Shown here: positions 51,813 through 61,405 of the stretch, in pieces
Layout: each line of letters begins with the position of its first letter
Position numbering within the stretch: the first letter of the stretch is position 1
Origin: Blastococcus sp. CCUG 61487
Lineage (GTDB): Bacteria > Actinomycetota > Actinomycetes > Mycobacteriales > Geodermatophilaceae
DNA: 64,000 bases
Assembly: GCF_005222955.1 (NCBI RefSeq)
Contig: NZ_LWUA01000221.1
Span: forward strand, 1-64,000
Direction: 5' to 3'
Position numbers and translations under genes: made by a program
The notes under the pieces: generated by a model
Database searches by the model: none
What the model was told of the DNA's origin: nothing
The model's input: the letters and a program-made list of their open reading frames with translations, nothing else

Positions 51813-53104
51813 GCGCTCGGCACTGCCGCGGCGAGGGTCATGCCCGGGGTGAGCACCTCGACGCCGCCCAGCCACGGGCGCAGCGCGACCGGCACGTGCA
51901 CCGAGCCATCGGCGCGCTGGTGCACCTCGAGCAGGCAGGCGATCGTGCGGGCGATCGCGCAGAGGGTGCCGTTGAGCGTGGCGGCGGTCTGGTTCCTGCC
52001 GTCCGCGTCGCGGTAGCGGATGTTGAGCCTCCGGGCCTGGAACGTGGTGCAGTCCGACGTCGAGGTGAGCTCCCGGTAGGTGCCCTGGGAGGGGAACCAC
52101 GCCTCGATGTCGTACTTGCGCGCGGCGCTCGTGCCCAGGTCACCGGCGGCGATGTCGACCACCCGGTAGGGCAGCTCCAGCGCCTGCAGGAACTCCTCCT
52201 CCCACTGCAGCAGCCGGAGGTGCTCGGCGGCGGCGTCCTCGGGTGCACAGAAGGTGAACATCTCGACCTTGTCGAACCAGTGCACGCGGATGATGCCGCG
52301 GGTGTCCTTGCCGTAGGACCCGGCCTCGCGGCGGAAGCAGGACGACCACCCGGCGTAGCGCTTCGGCCCGCTCGCGAGGTCGAGCACCTCGTTCGCGTGC
52401 ATCCCGGCGAGGGCGACCTCCGAGGTGCCGACGAGGTAGAGGTCGTCGCGCTCGATCCGGTACACCTCCTCGTCGTGCTCGCCGAGGAAGCCGGTGCCCT
52501 CCATCGCCTCGGGCTTGACCAGCGCCGGGGCGACGACGGGGGTGAGACCGGCGGCCACGGCCCGGCTGATGGCCAGCTGGGCGAGCGCGAACTCGAGCAG
52601 CGCGCCCGGGCCGGTGAGGAAGTAGAAGCGGGAGCCCGACACCTTGGCGCCGCGCTCCATGTCGATCGCGCCCAGCTTCTCGCCGATCTCCAGGTGGTCG
52701 CGCACCTCGAAGTCGTAGGCCGGCACCTCACCGACGGTGCGCAGGGTGACCGCGTCGTCCTCACCGCCGGGGGGGACCTCGTCGTGGACGACGTTGGCGA
52801 GCTTCAGGTGGACCTCGCGCAGCGCGGCGTCCGCCTCGCGCTGGGCGGCCTCGGCGTCCTTGACCTCCGCGGCGAGCGCCTTGGCCTTCTCGAGGACCGC
52901 CGGCCGCTCCTCCGGGCTCGCCTTCTTCACCGACTGGGAGACGGCCTTCTGCTCGGCGCGCAGGTCGTCGGCCCGCTTGACCGCCTCGCGGCGGGCGGCG
53001 TCGGCGGCCAGCAGCGCGTCCACGAGGGACTCGTCGGCGCCCCGGGCCCGCTGGCTGGCACGGACGACGTCGGGGTTCTCGCGCACGAGTCGCAGGTCGA
53101 TCAC
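51809..53104 (-). CDS. serS: Seryl-tRNA synthetase
   Basis: A 431-residue class II synthetase. The N-terminal tRNA-binding coiled coil is at about 35-105. The catalytic core has motif 2 ([20 protein letters not shown]) and motif 3 at [38 protein letters not shown] forms part of the serine site. Start taken at GTG 53104 because [10 protein letters not shown] is the canonical SerS beginning; GTG 53110 is also possible. First gene of an operon with two HAD phosphatases. A tRNA-Ser gene lies elsewhere in the window, unlinked. Confidence 0.96.
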   Translation of the reverse strand: MIDLRLVRENPDVVRASQRARGADESLVDALLAADAARREAVKRADDLRAEQKAVSQSVKKASPEERPAVLEKAKALAAEVKDAEAAQREADAALREVHLKLANVVHDEVPPGGEDDAVTLRTVGEVPAYDFEVRDHLEIGEKLGAIDMERGAKVSGSRFYFLTGPGALLEFALAQLAISRAVAAGLTPVVAPALVKPEAMEGTGFLGEHDEEVYRIERDDLYLVGTSEVALAGMHANEVLDLASGPKRYAGWSSCFRREAGSYGKDTRGIIRVHWFDKVEMFTFCAPEDAAAEHLRLLQWEEEFLQALELPYRVVDIAAGDLGTSAARKYDIEAWFPSQGTYRELTSTSDCTTFQARRLNIRYRDADGRNQTAATLNGTLCAIARTIACLLEVHQRADGSVHVPVALRPWLGGVEVLTPGMTLAAAVPSA

Positions 53105-53122
53105 GCGCACAACACTAGGTGA

Positions 53123-54661
<1,539 letters not shown>

Positions 54662-54668
54662 CGACGGC

Positions 54669-55016
54669 GTGAGGCCACTCCCGCTGCCGGTCTTCGAGGC
54701 GCTGGTCGCCGACGCCCTCGACCAGGTGCCGCCCGAGCTCATGCGGCTCATGGACAACGTCGTCGTCCTCGTCGAGGACCGGAACCCCGACGAGCCCGAG
54801 CTGCTCGGGCTCTACGAAGGGTTCGCGCTGACCGAGCGCGGCTGGGACTACGGCGGGGCGCTGCCCGACCGGATCATGATCTACCGCGAGGCGATCTGCG
54901 ACATCTGCGAGACGGCCGAGGAGATCGTCGAGGAGGTCACGATCACCGTCGTCCACGAGATCGCGCACCACTTCGGCATCGAGGAGGACCGCCTCCACGA
55001 ACTCGGCTGGGGCTGA
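54669..55016 (+). CDS. Metallopeptidase-like zincin (HExxH)
   Basis: A 115-residue protein with [20 protein letters not shown]: a HExxH zinc site followed by a further Glu/His, as in small zincin-like proteins of the DUF1025 type. The N-terminal part is [20 protein letters not shown]. The substrate is unknown. GTG at 54669, 7 bp after guaB1, so they are probably co-transcribed. A family H hairpin follows. Confidence 0.85.
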   Translation: MRPLPLPVFEALVADALDQVPPELMRLMDNVVVLVEDRNPDEPELLGLYEGFALTERGWDYGGALPDRIMIYREAICDICETAEEIVEEVTITVVHEIAHHFGIEEDRLHELGWG

Positions 55017-55018
55017 GC

Positions 55019-55044
55019 AGGGCCATAAGCACGCAAATGGCCCT
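55019..55044. repeat. Hairpin repeat, family H copy 5
   Basis: AGGGCCAT at 55019-55026 pairs with ATGGCCCT at 55037-55044; the loop AAGCACGCAA is the reverse-complement form of the family core. It begins 2 bp after the zincin stop and contains an ATG that should not be taken as the start of the next gene. Confidence 0.6.
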
Positions 55045-55072
55045 TCCGGGAGCCCGGGTAGCGTTCCGGGAC

Positions 55073-55408
55073 GTGCCCGAGAACATCGCCGCCACCGGCA
55101 AGCTGCCGATCAAGATGCTGCACGACCGCATCCTGGTCGCGCTCCGCAAGGAGGACGGCGACCGCCGCTCGAGCGGCGGCATCCTCATCCCCGCCACCGC
55201 GCAGGTCGCCAAGCGACTGGTCTGGGGCGAGGCCAGGGGCGTGGGCCCGACCGTGCGGCAGGTGAAGGTCGGCGACCAGGTGCTCTTCTCCCCCGAGGAC
55301 CAGCACGAGGTCGAGGTGCACGGCGAGGACCTGATCATCCTGCGCGAGCGCGACGTCCACGCCGTCGCCGCCGAGCGCATCGAGGAGTCGACCGGCCTCT
55401 ACCTCTGA
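55073..55408 (+). CDS. GroES-family protein, non-canonical, without groEL
   Basis: A 111-residue protein. KLPIKMLHDRILVALRKEDG, SSGGILIPATAQ, VKVGDQVLFSPEDQHEVEVH and GEDLIILRERDVHAV form the Cpn10 fold, including a mobile-loop equivalent (DRRSSGGILIP). It is slightly longer than groES and has an N-terminal and a C-terminal extension. No groEL is adjacent. GTG at 55073 chosen because the upstream ATG at 55037 lies within the hairpin repeat. Whether it still works with GroEL is open. Confidence 0.8.
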   Translation: MPENIAATGKLPIKMLHDRILVALRKEDGDRRSSGGILIPATAQVAKRLVWGEARGVGPTVRQVKVGDQVLFSPEDQHEVEVHGEDLIILRERDVHAVAAERIEESTGLYL

Positions 55409-55413
55409 CGCGC

Positions 55414-55471
55414 GATCGTGCGCTCATGGACCTCTCGGCGCTCGAATGAGGGCCGTCAGCGCACAACGATC
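55414..55471. repeat. Imperfect inverted repeat between convergent genes
   Basis: GATCGTGCGCTCA at 55414-55426 pairs with TCAGCGCACAACGATC at 55456-55471, with a 2-nt bulge and one mismatch. It spans the gap between the GroES-like stop and the MarR stop. Terminator-like; not the same family as the 74-bp element. Confidence 0.45.
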
Positions 55472-55931
55472 ATGATTCCCGGGCGTGGCGGGTGACGACG
55501 TCGGTCATGTCCAGCAGGAACCGGTGGACGACGGCGAGCTCCTCGTCGTCGTAGCCCTCCATCGCGGCGGCCAGATCCGCGGCCAGCCCACCGAAGTGCT
55601 CGCCGCCGGCGGCCATCGCCGAGTCCGACATCTCCAGCACCACGCGCCGGCGGTCGACGTCGTCCCGGATCCGGCGCAGGTGCCCGACCCGCTCCAGCCT
55701 GTCGACCAGCGCGGTCACCGAGGCCGAGCGCAGCTCCACCGCCTCGCCGAGCCGGCCCGGCGTCATCGGCTCCCCCCGCCGCGTGGCGTCCATGATCGCG
55801 ACCAGCGCCCGCACGTCGGTGCGGTTGAGCCCGTGCAGATGGGCGAATCTCTGCCCGACTGCATCCAGTTCGACGTTCAACCGCCGAAGGAGCAGTGCCA
55901 CCTCCCGGCGGACGTCGTCCTGCGGTGCCAT
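55470..55931 (-). CDS. MarR-family regulator
   Basis: A 153-residue winged-helix regulator. The DNA-binding region is PMTPGRLGEAVELRSASVTA, then LVDRLERVGHLRRIRDDVDR (wing) and RRVVLEMSD. The flanking helices are for dimerisation. ATG at 55931, divergent from the MmpL-type exporter with a near-palindromic operator between, the common arrangement for a local repressor of an efflux pump. Confidence 0.93.
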   Translation of the reverse strand: MAPQDDVRREVALLLRRLNVELDAVGQRFAHLHGLNRTDVRALVAIMDATRRGEPMTPGRLGEAVELRSASVTALVDRLERVGHLRRIRDDVDRRRVVLEMSDSAMAAGGEHFGGLAADLAAAMEGYDDEELAVVHRFLLDMTDVVTRHARES

Positions 55932-55967
55932 CGGTCACCTCCGTTCGCGCGTCGTCGGGATCCACCC

Positions 55968-55990
55968 TAATCTCTCGATGATCGAGATTA
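55968..55990. promoter_or_regulatory. MarR operator candidate
   Basis: TAATCTC at 55968-55974 and GAGATTA at 55984-55990 form an inverted repeat with a 9-bp centre (TCGATGATC) in an AT-richer patch. It is located 19 bp before the MmpL start and 36 bp from the MarR start. The position and symmetry fit the MarR binding site controlling both genes. Confidence 0.7.
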
Positions 55991-56009
55991 TCGACCGACG
56001 AAGGACATC

Positions 56010-58139
56010 ATGCGCAGCCGAACCTCGCTCCTCCGCTGGCTGATACCGGCGCTCGTCGCGATCGCCTGGCTGGCGCTCGCCGGACCGCTGGGCTCGTTCA
56101 GCGGCAAGCTCGGCGAGGTCTCGGAGAACGACTCCGCCGCCTTCCTCCCCGACAGCGCCGAGTCCACCCAGGTCACCGAACTGAGCCGGGAGTTCCAGTC
56201 CGAGCGCACCCTGCCGGTCATCCTGTTCTGGGAGAGCGACGACGGCGCGCTGGACCCCGCCGCGCAGGGCGAGGCGCAGGAGCGGCTGGACGAGGCGATC
56301 GCCATCGCCGAGGACGCCGGCGCGCTCGAGGGCGACCCCTCCCCGGTCATCCCGTCGGAGGACGGTGAGGCGCTGCAGGCCGTGCTCCCGTTCAACCCCG
56401 ACCTCGGTGACACGCTCAACGAGGTCATCGCCGAACTGCGCGGCCTGGACGGGATCGACGGGACGACGGCGTACGTCACCGGCCCCGGCGCGATCTTCTC
56501 CGACTTCTCCGAGGGCTTCTCCGGCATCGACGGCCTGCTGCTGGTCGCCGCGTTCGGCGTCGTCCTGCTGATCCTGCTCGTCGTCTACCGGAGCCCGCTG
56601 CTGCCGCTGCTGGTCATCGGCACCGCCGGCCTGGCGCTGACCGTCTCGCTCGCGGTCGCCTACTTCCTCGCGAAGCAGGGCTGGATCGACGTCAACGGCC
56701 AGAGCCAGGGCATCGCCTCGATCCTCGTCGTCGGCGCGGCCACCGACTACGGCCTGTTGCTGGTCGCCCGGTACCGCGAGGAGCTGCGCCGGGAGCAGTC
56801 GAAGTACGCCGCGATGCGGGTGGCCCTCCAGCGGTCCTGGGAGCCGATCCTGGCCTCCGGCGGCACCGTCATCCTCGGCGTCCTCTGCCTGGTCTTCTCC
56901 GACCTGGGCTCCAACCGCGGGCTGGGCCCGATCTCGGCGGTCTGCATCGCGTTCGCCATGCTCGCCGCGCTCACCTTCCTGCCCGCCGTCCTGGTCCTGC
57001 TCGGCCGGGCCGCCTTCTGGCCGTTCCGCCCGAAGTACGGCCAGGAGGTCGCGCACGGCAAGGGCTGGGAGCGGATCGCGACCTCGGTGGGACGGCGCCC
57101 TCGCCGCTACCTGCTGGCCAGCGGTGGCGCGCTCATCGCCCTGTCGCTGTTCGTGCCGCTGTTCGACTCCGACGGCATCCCGCTGTCCGAGGCGGTGCGC
57201 GGCGGCTCGGAGTCCGGTGCCGGCCAGGAGGCGATCGCCCGGCACTTCGAGGCGGGCGCCGCGAGCCCGGCGATCATCATCACGCCGGCCGACGGCTGGC
57301 AGGAGGTCGCCGAGGCGGCGGCCGCTACCGACGGCGTCGCCGAGGTGGAGCCGTTCACCGGCGAGCAGGCCGGCCCGCCCGGGGCGGCCGGTGGCGAGCC
57401 GGTGGAGGTCGACGGACTCGTGCGGCTCGAGGCGACCCTGGACGACGCTCCCGACAGCGAGGCGGCGCAGAGCACGGTCTCGGACCTGCGGACGACGGTG
57501 CGCGACGTCGACCCCGACGCCCTGGTCGGCGGCTCGAGCGCCCAGGATCTCGACACCCAGGAGACGGCGGCCCGCGACCTGCTGGTCATCGTCCCGCTGG
57601 TGCTGCTGGTGATCACCGTCGTGCTGGCGCTGCTGCTGCGGGCGATCGTGGCACCGGTCCTGCTCGTCGCGACGACGGCGCTTAGCACGCTCGCGACCGT
57701 CGGCGTCGGCGCGCTGGTCTTCGAGCACCTGTTCCAGTTCCCGGGCAGCGATCCGCAGGTGCTGCTCATCGGGTTCGTGTTCCTGGTGGCGCTGGGGATC
57801 GACTACAACATCTTCCTCATGACCCGGGCGCGCGAGGAGTCGATCCGGCACGGGGCACGGGACGGCGTGCTGCGCGCGCTGGCGGTGACCGGCGGGGTGA
57901 TCACCAGCGCCGGGCTGGTGCTGGCGGCGACCTTCGGGGCGCTCACCGTGCTGCCGCTGGTCATCCTCATCCAGCTCGGGTTCCTGGTCGGGTTCGGCGT
58001 CCTGCTCGACACCTTCGTCGTCCGCACGCTGCTGGTGCCGGCCGCCGTCCACCTGATCGGCGACAAGGTCTGGTGGCCCAGCAAGCTGGCGGACGGCCCG
58101 ACCGCACCGGCGCCCGAACGCGAGCTCGAGCGCGTCTGA
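56010..58139 (+). CDS. MMPL/RND-family membrane transporter
   Basis: A 709-residue integral membrane protein with the two-fold RND/MMPL layout. Helix 1 is at about 8-28, a periplasmic loop follows to about 165, then a cluster of helices at about 170-335 with GAATDYGLLLVARYREEL. A second periplasmic loop (about 385-520) is followed by helices at about 525-690 with LGIDYNIFLMTRAREE. Both Asp-Tyr pairs are the proton-relay residues of MmpL pumps. There is no CtaB/MmpS partner next to it. The substrate may be lipids or toxic compounds; the MarR neighbour suggests efflux. Confidence 0.92.
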   Translation: MRSRTSLLRWLIPALVAIAWLALAGPLGSFSGKLGEVSENDSAAFLPDSAESTQVTELSREFQSERTLPVILFWESDDGALDPAAQGEAQERLDEAIAIAEDAGALEGDPSPVIPSEDGEALQAVLPFNPDLGDTLNEVIAELRGLDGIDGTTAYVTGPGAIFSDFSEGFSGIDGLLLVAAFGVVLLILLVVYRSPLLPLLVIGTAGLALTVSLAVAYFLAKQGWIDVNGQSQGIASILVVGAATDYGLLLVARYREELRREQSKYAAMRVALQRSWEPILASGGTVILGVLCLVFSDLGSNRGLGPISAVCIAFAMLAALTFLPAVLVLLGRAAFWPFRPKYGQEVAHGKGWERIATSVGRRPRRYLLASGGALIALSLFVPLFDSDGIPLSEAVRGGSESGAGQEAIARHFEAGAASPAIIITPADGWQEVAEAAAATDGVAEVEPFTGEQAGPPGAAGGEPVEVDGLVRLEATLDDAPDSEAAQSTVSDLRTTVRDVDPDALVGGSSAQDLDTQETAARDLLVIVPLVLLVITVVLALLLRAIVAPVLLVATTALSTLATVGVGALVFEHLFQFPGSDPQVLLIGFVFLVALGIDYNIFLMTRAREESIRHGARDGVLRALAVTGGVITSAGLVLAATFGALTVLPLVILIQLGFLVGFGVLLDTFVVRTLLVPAAVHLIGDKVWWPSKLADGPTAPAPERELERV

Positions 58140-58143
58140 CGCC

Positions 58144-58217
58144 AGTTGATCATCGTCTCCGTGCTCCGCCGGACGGCGCGCCTTCCCGTGCCGCGCGCAC
58201 GGAGACGATGATCAACT
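58144..58217. repeat. 74-bp inverted repeat, copy 2
   Basis: AGTTGATCATCGTCTCCGTG at 58144-58163 pairs perfectly over 20 bp with 58198-58217, enclosing a 34-nt GC-rich spacer. It lies between the ends of the convergent MMPL gene and the small membrane-protein gene. Same arms and same total length as the element at 20435-20508. Confidence 0.8.
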
Positions 58218-58260
58218 CGAGGGAGCGCGCATCACCGGCGCATCGCGGTCCCGACCCCGG

Positions 58261-58617
58261 TCAGCCGGCGAGCAGGATCCAGACGATCAGCCCGAGGCCG
58301 AGCAGCACCCACGGCGCCGGCGCGAGGTTGACCCACCGCGCGGCGGTCACCAGCCGGCCGGCGAACAGCGACCACGACACCGCGACCCCGGCCACGAACA
58401 CCACCGGGTAGATCCACCAGGCCAGCAGGATCAGGACGGCGAGGTCCGACTCCCAGCTCGCCAGCCCCATCGTGCCGCCGACGCCGAGGACGAACCACGG
58501 CAGCAGGAACAGCAGGTAGACGCCCTGGGCGAGGCCGAGCTCCCAGGCCGCGCGCCGCCGCGACGGGGGCGGGCCGACGGGGCCGGGCGGCGGGGGGAAC
58601 GGCGTGACGGGGAGCAC
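58261..58617 (-). CDS. Small polytopic membrane protein
   Basis: A 118-residue protein with a Pro-rich N-terminus and three to four predicted helices (LGLAQGVYLLFLLPWFVLG, LAVLILLAWWIYPVVFVAG, WVLLGLGLIVWILLAG). I recognise no family with confidence. GTG at 58617, 20 bp after the pheA stop on the same strand, so it is likely co-transcribed with pheA. No clear ribosome site. Confidence 0.55.
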   Translation of the reverse strand: MLPVTPFPPPPGPVGPPPSRRRAAWELGLAQGVYLLFLLPWFVLGVGGTMGLASWESDLAVLILLAWWIYPVVFVAGVAVSWSLFAGRLVTAARWVNLAPAPWVLLGLGLIVWILLAG

Positions 58618-58637
58618 GGCCGCGCAGCGTAGCGGCG

Positions 58638-59585
58638 CTACACCCCGCCGGACCGCAGCCGCGCGAGCCACCCCTCGGCCTCGGCGAAGGCGGCGTCCTC
58701 CGACTCCGGGGGCACCGGCACGTTCTGCCGCCCGTCGGCCCGCGGGTACGAGCCGAGGAAGCGGACGTCGTCGCAGACCCGGTGCAGGGCGGCCAGCGCC
58801 TCGCCGACCCGGGCGTCGGCGATGTGCCCCTCGCAGTCCAGCGAGAACGAGTAGACGCCCAGCCGCTCGCGCGTGGGCCGCGACTCGATCCGGGTGAGCG
58901 AGATGCCACGCGACGCGAACTCGCGCAGCAGGTCCAGCAGCGCCCCGGTCCGGTCGCCGACCACGACCACCATCGAGGTCTTGTCGTTGCCGGTCGGCTC
59001 CGGCAGCGGGCCGGGCGGGGCGACGAGCACGAACCTGGTGACGGCGCCGGCGTGGTCGGCGATGTCGTCGGCGAGGGGCTCCAGCCCGTAGCGGGCGGCG
59101 GCGATCGCGGCGCACACCGCGGCGTCGTGCTCCCCGGCGGCCACCGCCGCCGCGGCCGCCGCGGTCGAGGTCGCGGGCAGCGGGGTGATCTCCGGGAGGT
59201 TCGCCGCCAGCCAGCGGCCGGTCTGCGCGAGCGCGTGCGGATGGCTGGCCACCGAGCGCACGTCGGCCAGCGTCGTCCCCGGGCGGACGGCGAGGGTGAA
59301 CGCGACCGGGAGGAACACCTCGCGGGTGATGAGCAGCGCGTCGCCGTCGGCCAGCCCGTCCATCGTCGCCGGGACCGAACCCTCCACCGAGTTCTCCAGC
59401 GGCACCAGGGCGGCGTCGGCGTCCCCCGAACGGACGGCGGCCAGCGCCGCCGGGACACTCGGGCGGGGGGTTCGCGTTCCCTCGCTGGTGGCAACGACGC
59501 TGCTCAGGGCGGCTTCGGCGAAGGTACCCTCGGGTCCGAGATAGACGAACCGCGTCGGGGGCGTGCTGGGTCGAGTCCCGGGCAT
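58638..59585 (-). CDS. pheA: Prephenate dehydratase
   Basis: A 315-residue enzyme of phenylalanine biosynthesis, converting prephenate to phenylpyruvate. The N-terminal catalytic domain has VYLGPEGTFAEAAL, ALVPLENSVEGSV and, at about 145-165, the Ala-rich and AARYGLEPLADDIADHAG segments ending in TRFVLVAPPG (TRF motif). The C-terminal ACT domain at about 205-285, with RGISLTRIESRPTRERLGVY, binds Phe for feedback inhibition. There is no chorismate-mutase domain, as usual in actinobacteria. ATG at 59585. Confidence 0.95.
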   Translation of the reverse strand: MPGTRPSTPPTRFVYLGPEGTFAEAALSSVVATSEGTRTPRPSVPAALAAVRSGDADAALVPLENSVEGSVPATMDGLADGDALLITREVFLPVAFTLAVRPGTTLADVRSVASHPHALAQTGRWLAANLPEITPLPATSTAAAAAAVAAGEHDAAVCAAIAAARYGLEPLADDIADHAGAVTRFVLVAPPGPLPEPTGNDKTSMVVVVGDRTGALLDLLREFASRGISLTRIESRPTRERLGVYSFSLDCEGHIADARVGEALAALHRVCDDVRFLGSYPRADGRQNVPVPPESEDAAFAEAEGWLARLRSGGV

Positions 59586-59696
59586 CCGACGAGGGTAGTG
59601 CGGGCGGATCGGCCGAGACGTGATCCGGGGGAAGCTGCCTCGCTGTCCGTTCGATCCGACCGCACGACCGGACGACGACCCGCGACTGGAGGTGGC

Positions 59697-61405
59697 GTGT
59701 CCCGCGCCTCGTCACCCACCTCGTCGCCGCCGCCGTCCCCGGCCGACTCCTCGCCGGCCGCGCGGGCAGCGCTGCAGGCGGCCCTGTGGCACCTGCTGGA
59801 CGCCGGCGACCGGGAGGTCGGCGCCTTCCGGGCGGTCCTCGACGAGGTCGACGACGCCCTGTCCGGGACCGACGAGCCGTACTGGCGCGCGTGGCGGTCC
59901 GCGGTGGCGGCGCGGAGCAGCCAGGTCGACGGCGACCTCGAGGCCGTCGGCGCGGCGGTCGGCGCCGCCCGCGAGACCCTGGCCGAGTGCCTGCCGTCGG
60001 TGTGGACGGCGCTGGCGCTGGCGTACCTGGCGCACGTCGAAGCGGGCGCCGACCACGTGGACGCCGCGATGCTCATGGCGGTCGACGCCAGCCTGCTCAC
60101 CGACGAGCCGTCGGCCCAGGAGCCGTCCCGCGCTCTCCTGCAGGCACACCGCTGGCTGGCGCTGACCCTGTCCGCGCTGGACCTCGAGGAGCTCGCCGTC
60201 CTGCACGCCCGCCGCGCGCACCTCGTCGCCGCGCAGCTGCCCGGCCTGGCGGACCGGTGGCGGACCCTGCTGCTCAGCGCCGCCCAGCAGGTCGAGCTCG
60301 CCCAGACGCTGCACCGGCGCGGTGACGGGCCCCGGGCGCCGAGCTCGCCGCCGAGGCGACCGCGTGCGCCGTCGCCGCCCGGGAGCTGGACATCGACACC
60401 ACCGCGGCCGAGGCACACGCCCTCGACCTGGTGCAGGCGTGGGCGCTGGCCTGCGCCGGCGACCTCGACGGCGCGCTGGGGCCGCTGCGCAGCGTGCAGC
60501 GGCGGGTCCAGGCCGACGGCGACGTCTGGCTGCGCGGCCACACCGACCTCGTCCTCGCCCGCCTGCTCGCCCGGATGTCCGCCCGCGACGGCGATCCGAA
60601 CGCCGGCGAGGAGGCCGTGCAGCTGCTCGTCGACGCCTCCGGTGCGTTCGCCGCGACCGGCGACCGGCGCCGCTACCGCCAGTGCCTGCTCGAGCTGGGC
60701 CGCACCAGCGCCGACCTGGGCCGCTCCGCCGACGCGCTGCACTGGCTGGAGGCCTACCGCGCCGACACCGGCCGCGCGAACGCGCAGGGCCGGCAGCTGT
60801 GGGCCGAGATGTTCGTCCGTCGCAGCCGGCTCCGGGAGGCCGAGCGGCAGACCGCCGTCCTGCGCCGGCACGCGCTCGAGGACCCGCTCACCGGGCTGGG
60901 CAACCGGCGCAGCGCCGAGCGCCGGCTGGCCGGGCTGCGGCTGGGCGAGGAGCCGCTGTCGCTGGCGGTGGTCGACGTCGACAGGTTCAAGGAGGTCAAC
61001 GACGGCGCCTCGCACACCGAGGGCGACGTCGTCCTGCGCCGGGTGGCCGACCTGCTGCGCGAGCACAGCCGCACCGGCGACGAGGTGTACCGCTGGGCCG
61101 GCGACGAGTTCCTGGTCCTGCTGCCGACGGCGACCGAGGCGCAGGCCGTCGCGGTGATGGAGCGGCTGCGTGCGGCCGTCGCGGCCGCGGACTGGTCGGA
61201 CCTGCCGCTGCCCGAGCCGGTCACCGTGAGCATCGGCGTCGCCACCGCGCCCGAGGTGCCCGACGACGACCCGGAACCCGTCCTCGGCTGGCGCACGCTG
61301 TTCGAGAGCGCCGACCTGCTGCTGTTCTCCGCCAAGCGCAGCGGGCGGAACCGGGTGCGCGCCCCGGGCGGGAGCACGGGCGACGACGGCCGGCCGCGGG
61401 CATGA
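59697..61405 (+). pseudogene. Diguanylate cyclase with helical (TPR-like) N-terminus, single frameshift
   Basis: It starts at GTG 59697 with GGAGG 5 nt upstream and encodes about 210 helical residues. The frame then breaks in the GGGCCCCGGG run near 60327-60337. After one added base the sequence continues as AELAAEATACAVAARELD and so on to a complete GGDEF domain. That domain has DPLTGLGNRRS, VVDVDRFKEVND and WAGDEFLVLL (AGDEF variant), with an RTGD inhibitory site five residues before. The total length of 1709 nt is one short of a multiple of three. Either a recent frameshift or a homopolymer sequencing error; restored length would be about 569 residues. Paralogue of the next gene, with which it overlaps by 4 bp. 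Confidence 0.8.

Noticed and set aside
55037-55072. Upstream ATG for the GroES-like gene
   Set aside because: The ATG is part of the right arm of a family H hairpin, and the added residues have no counterpart in the Cpn10 fold; GTG 55073 is preferred.
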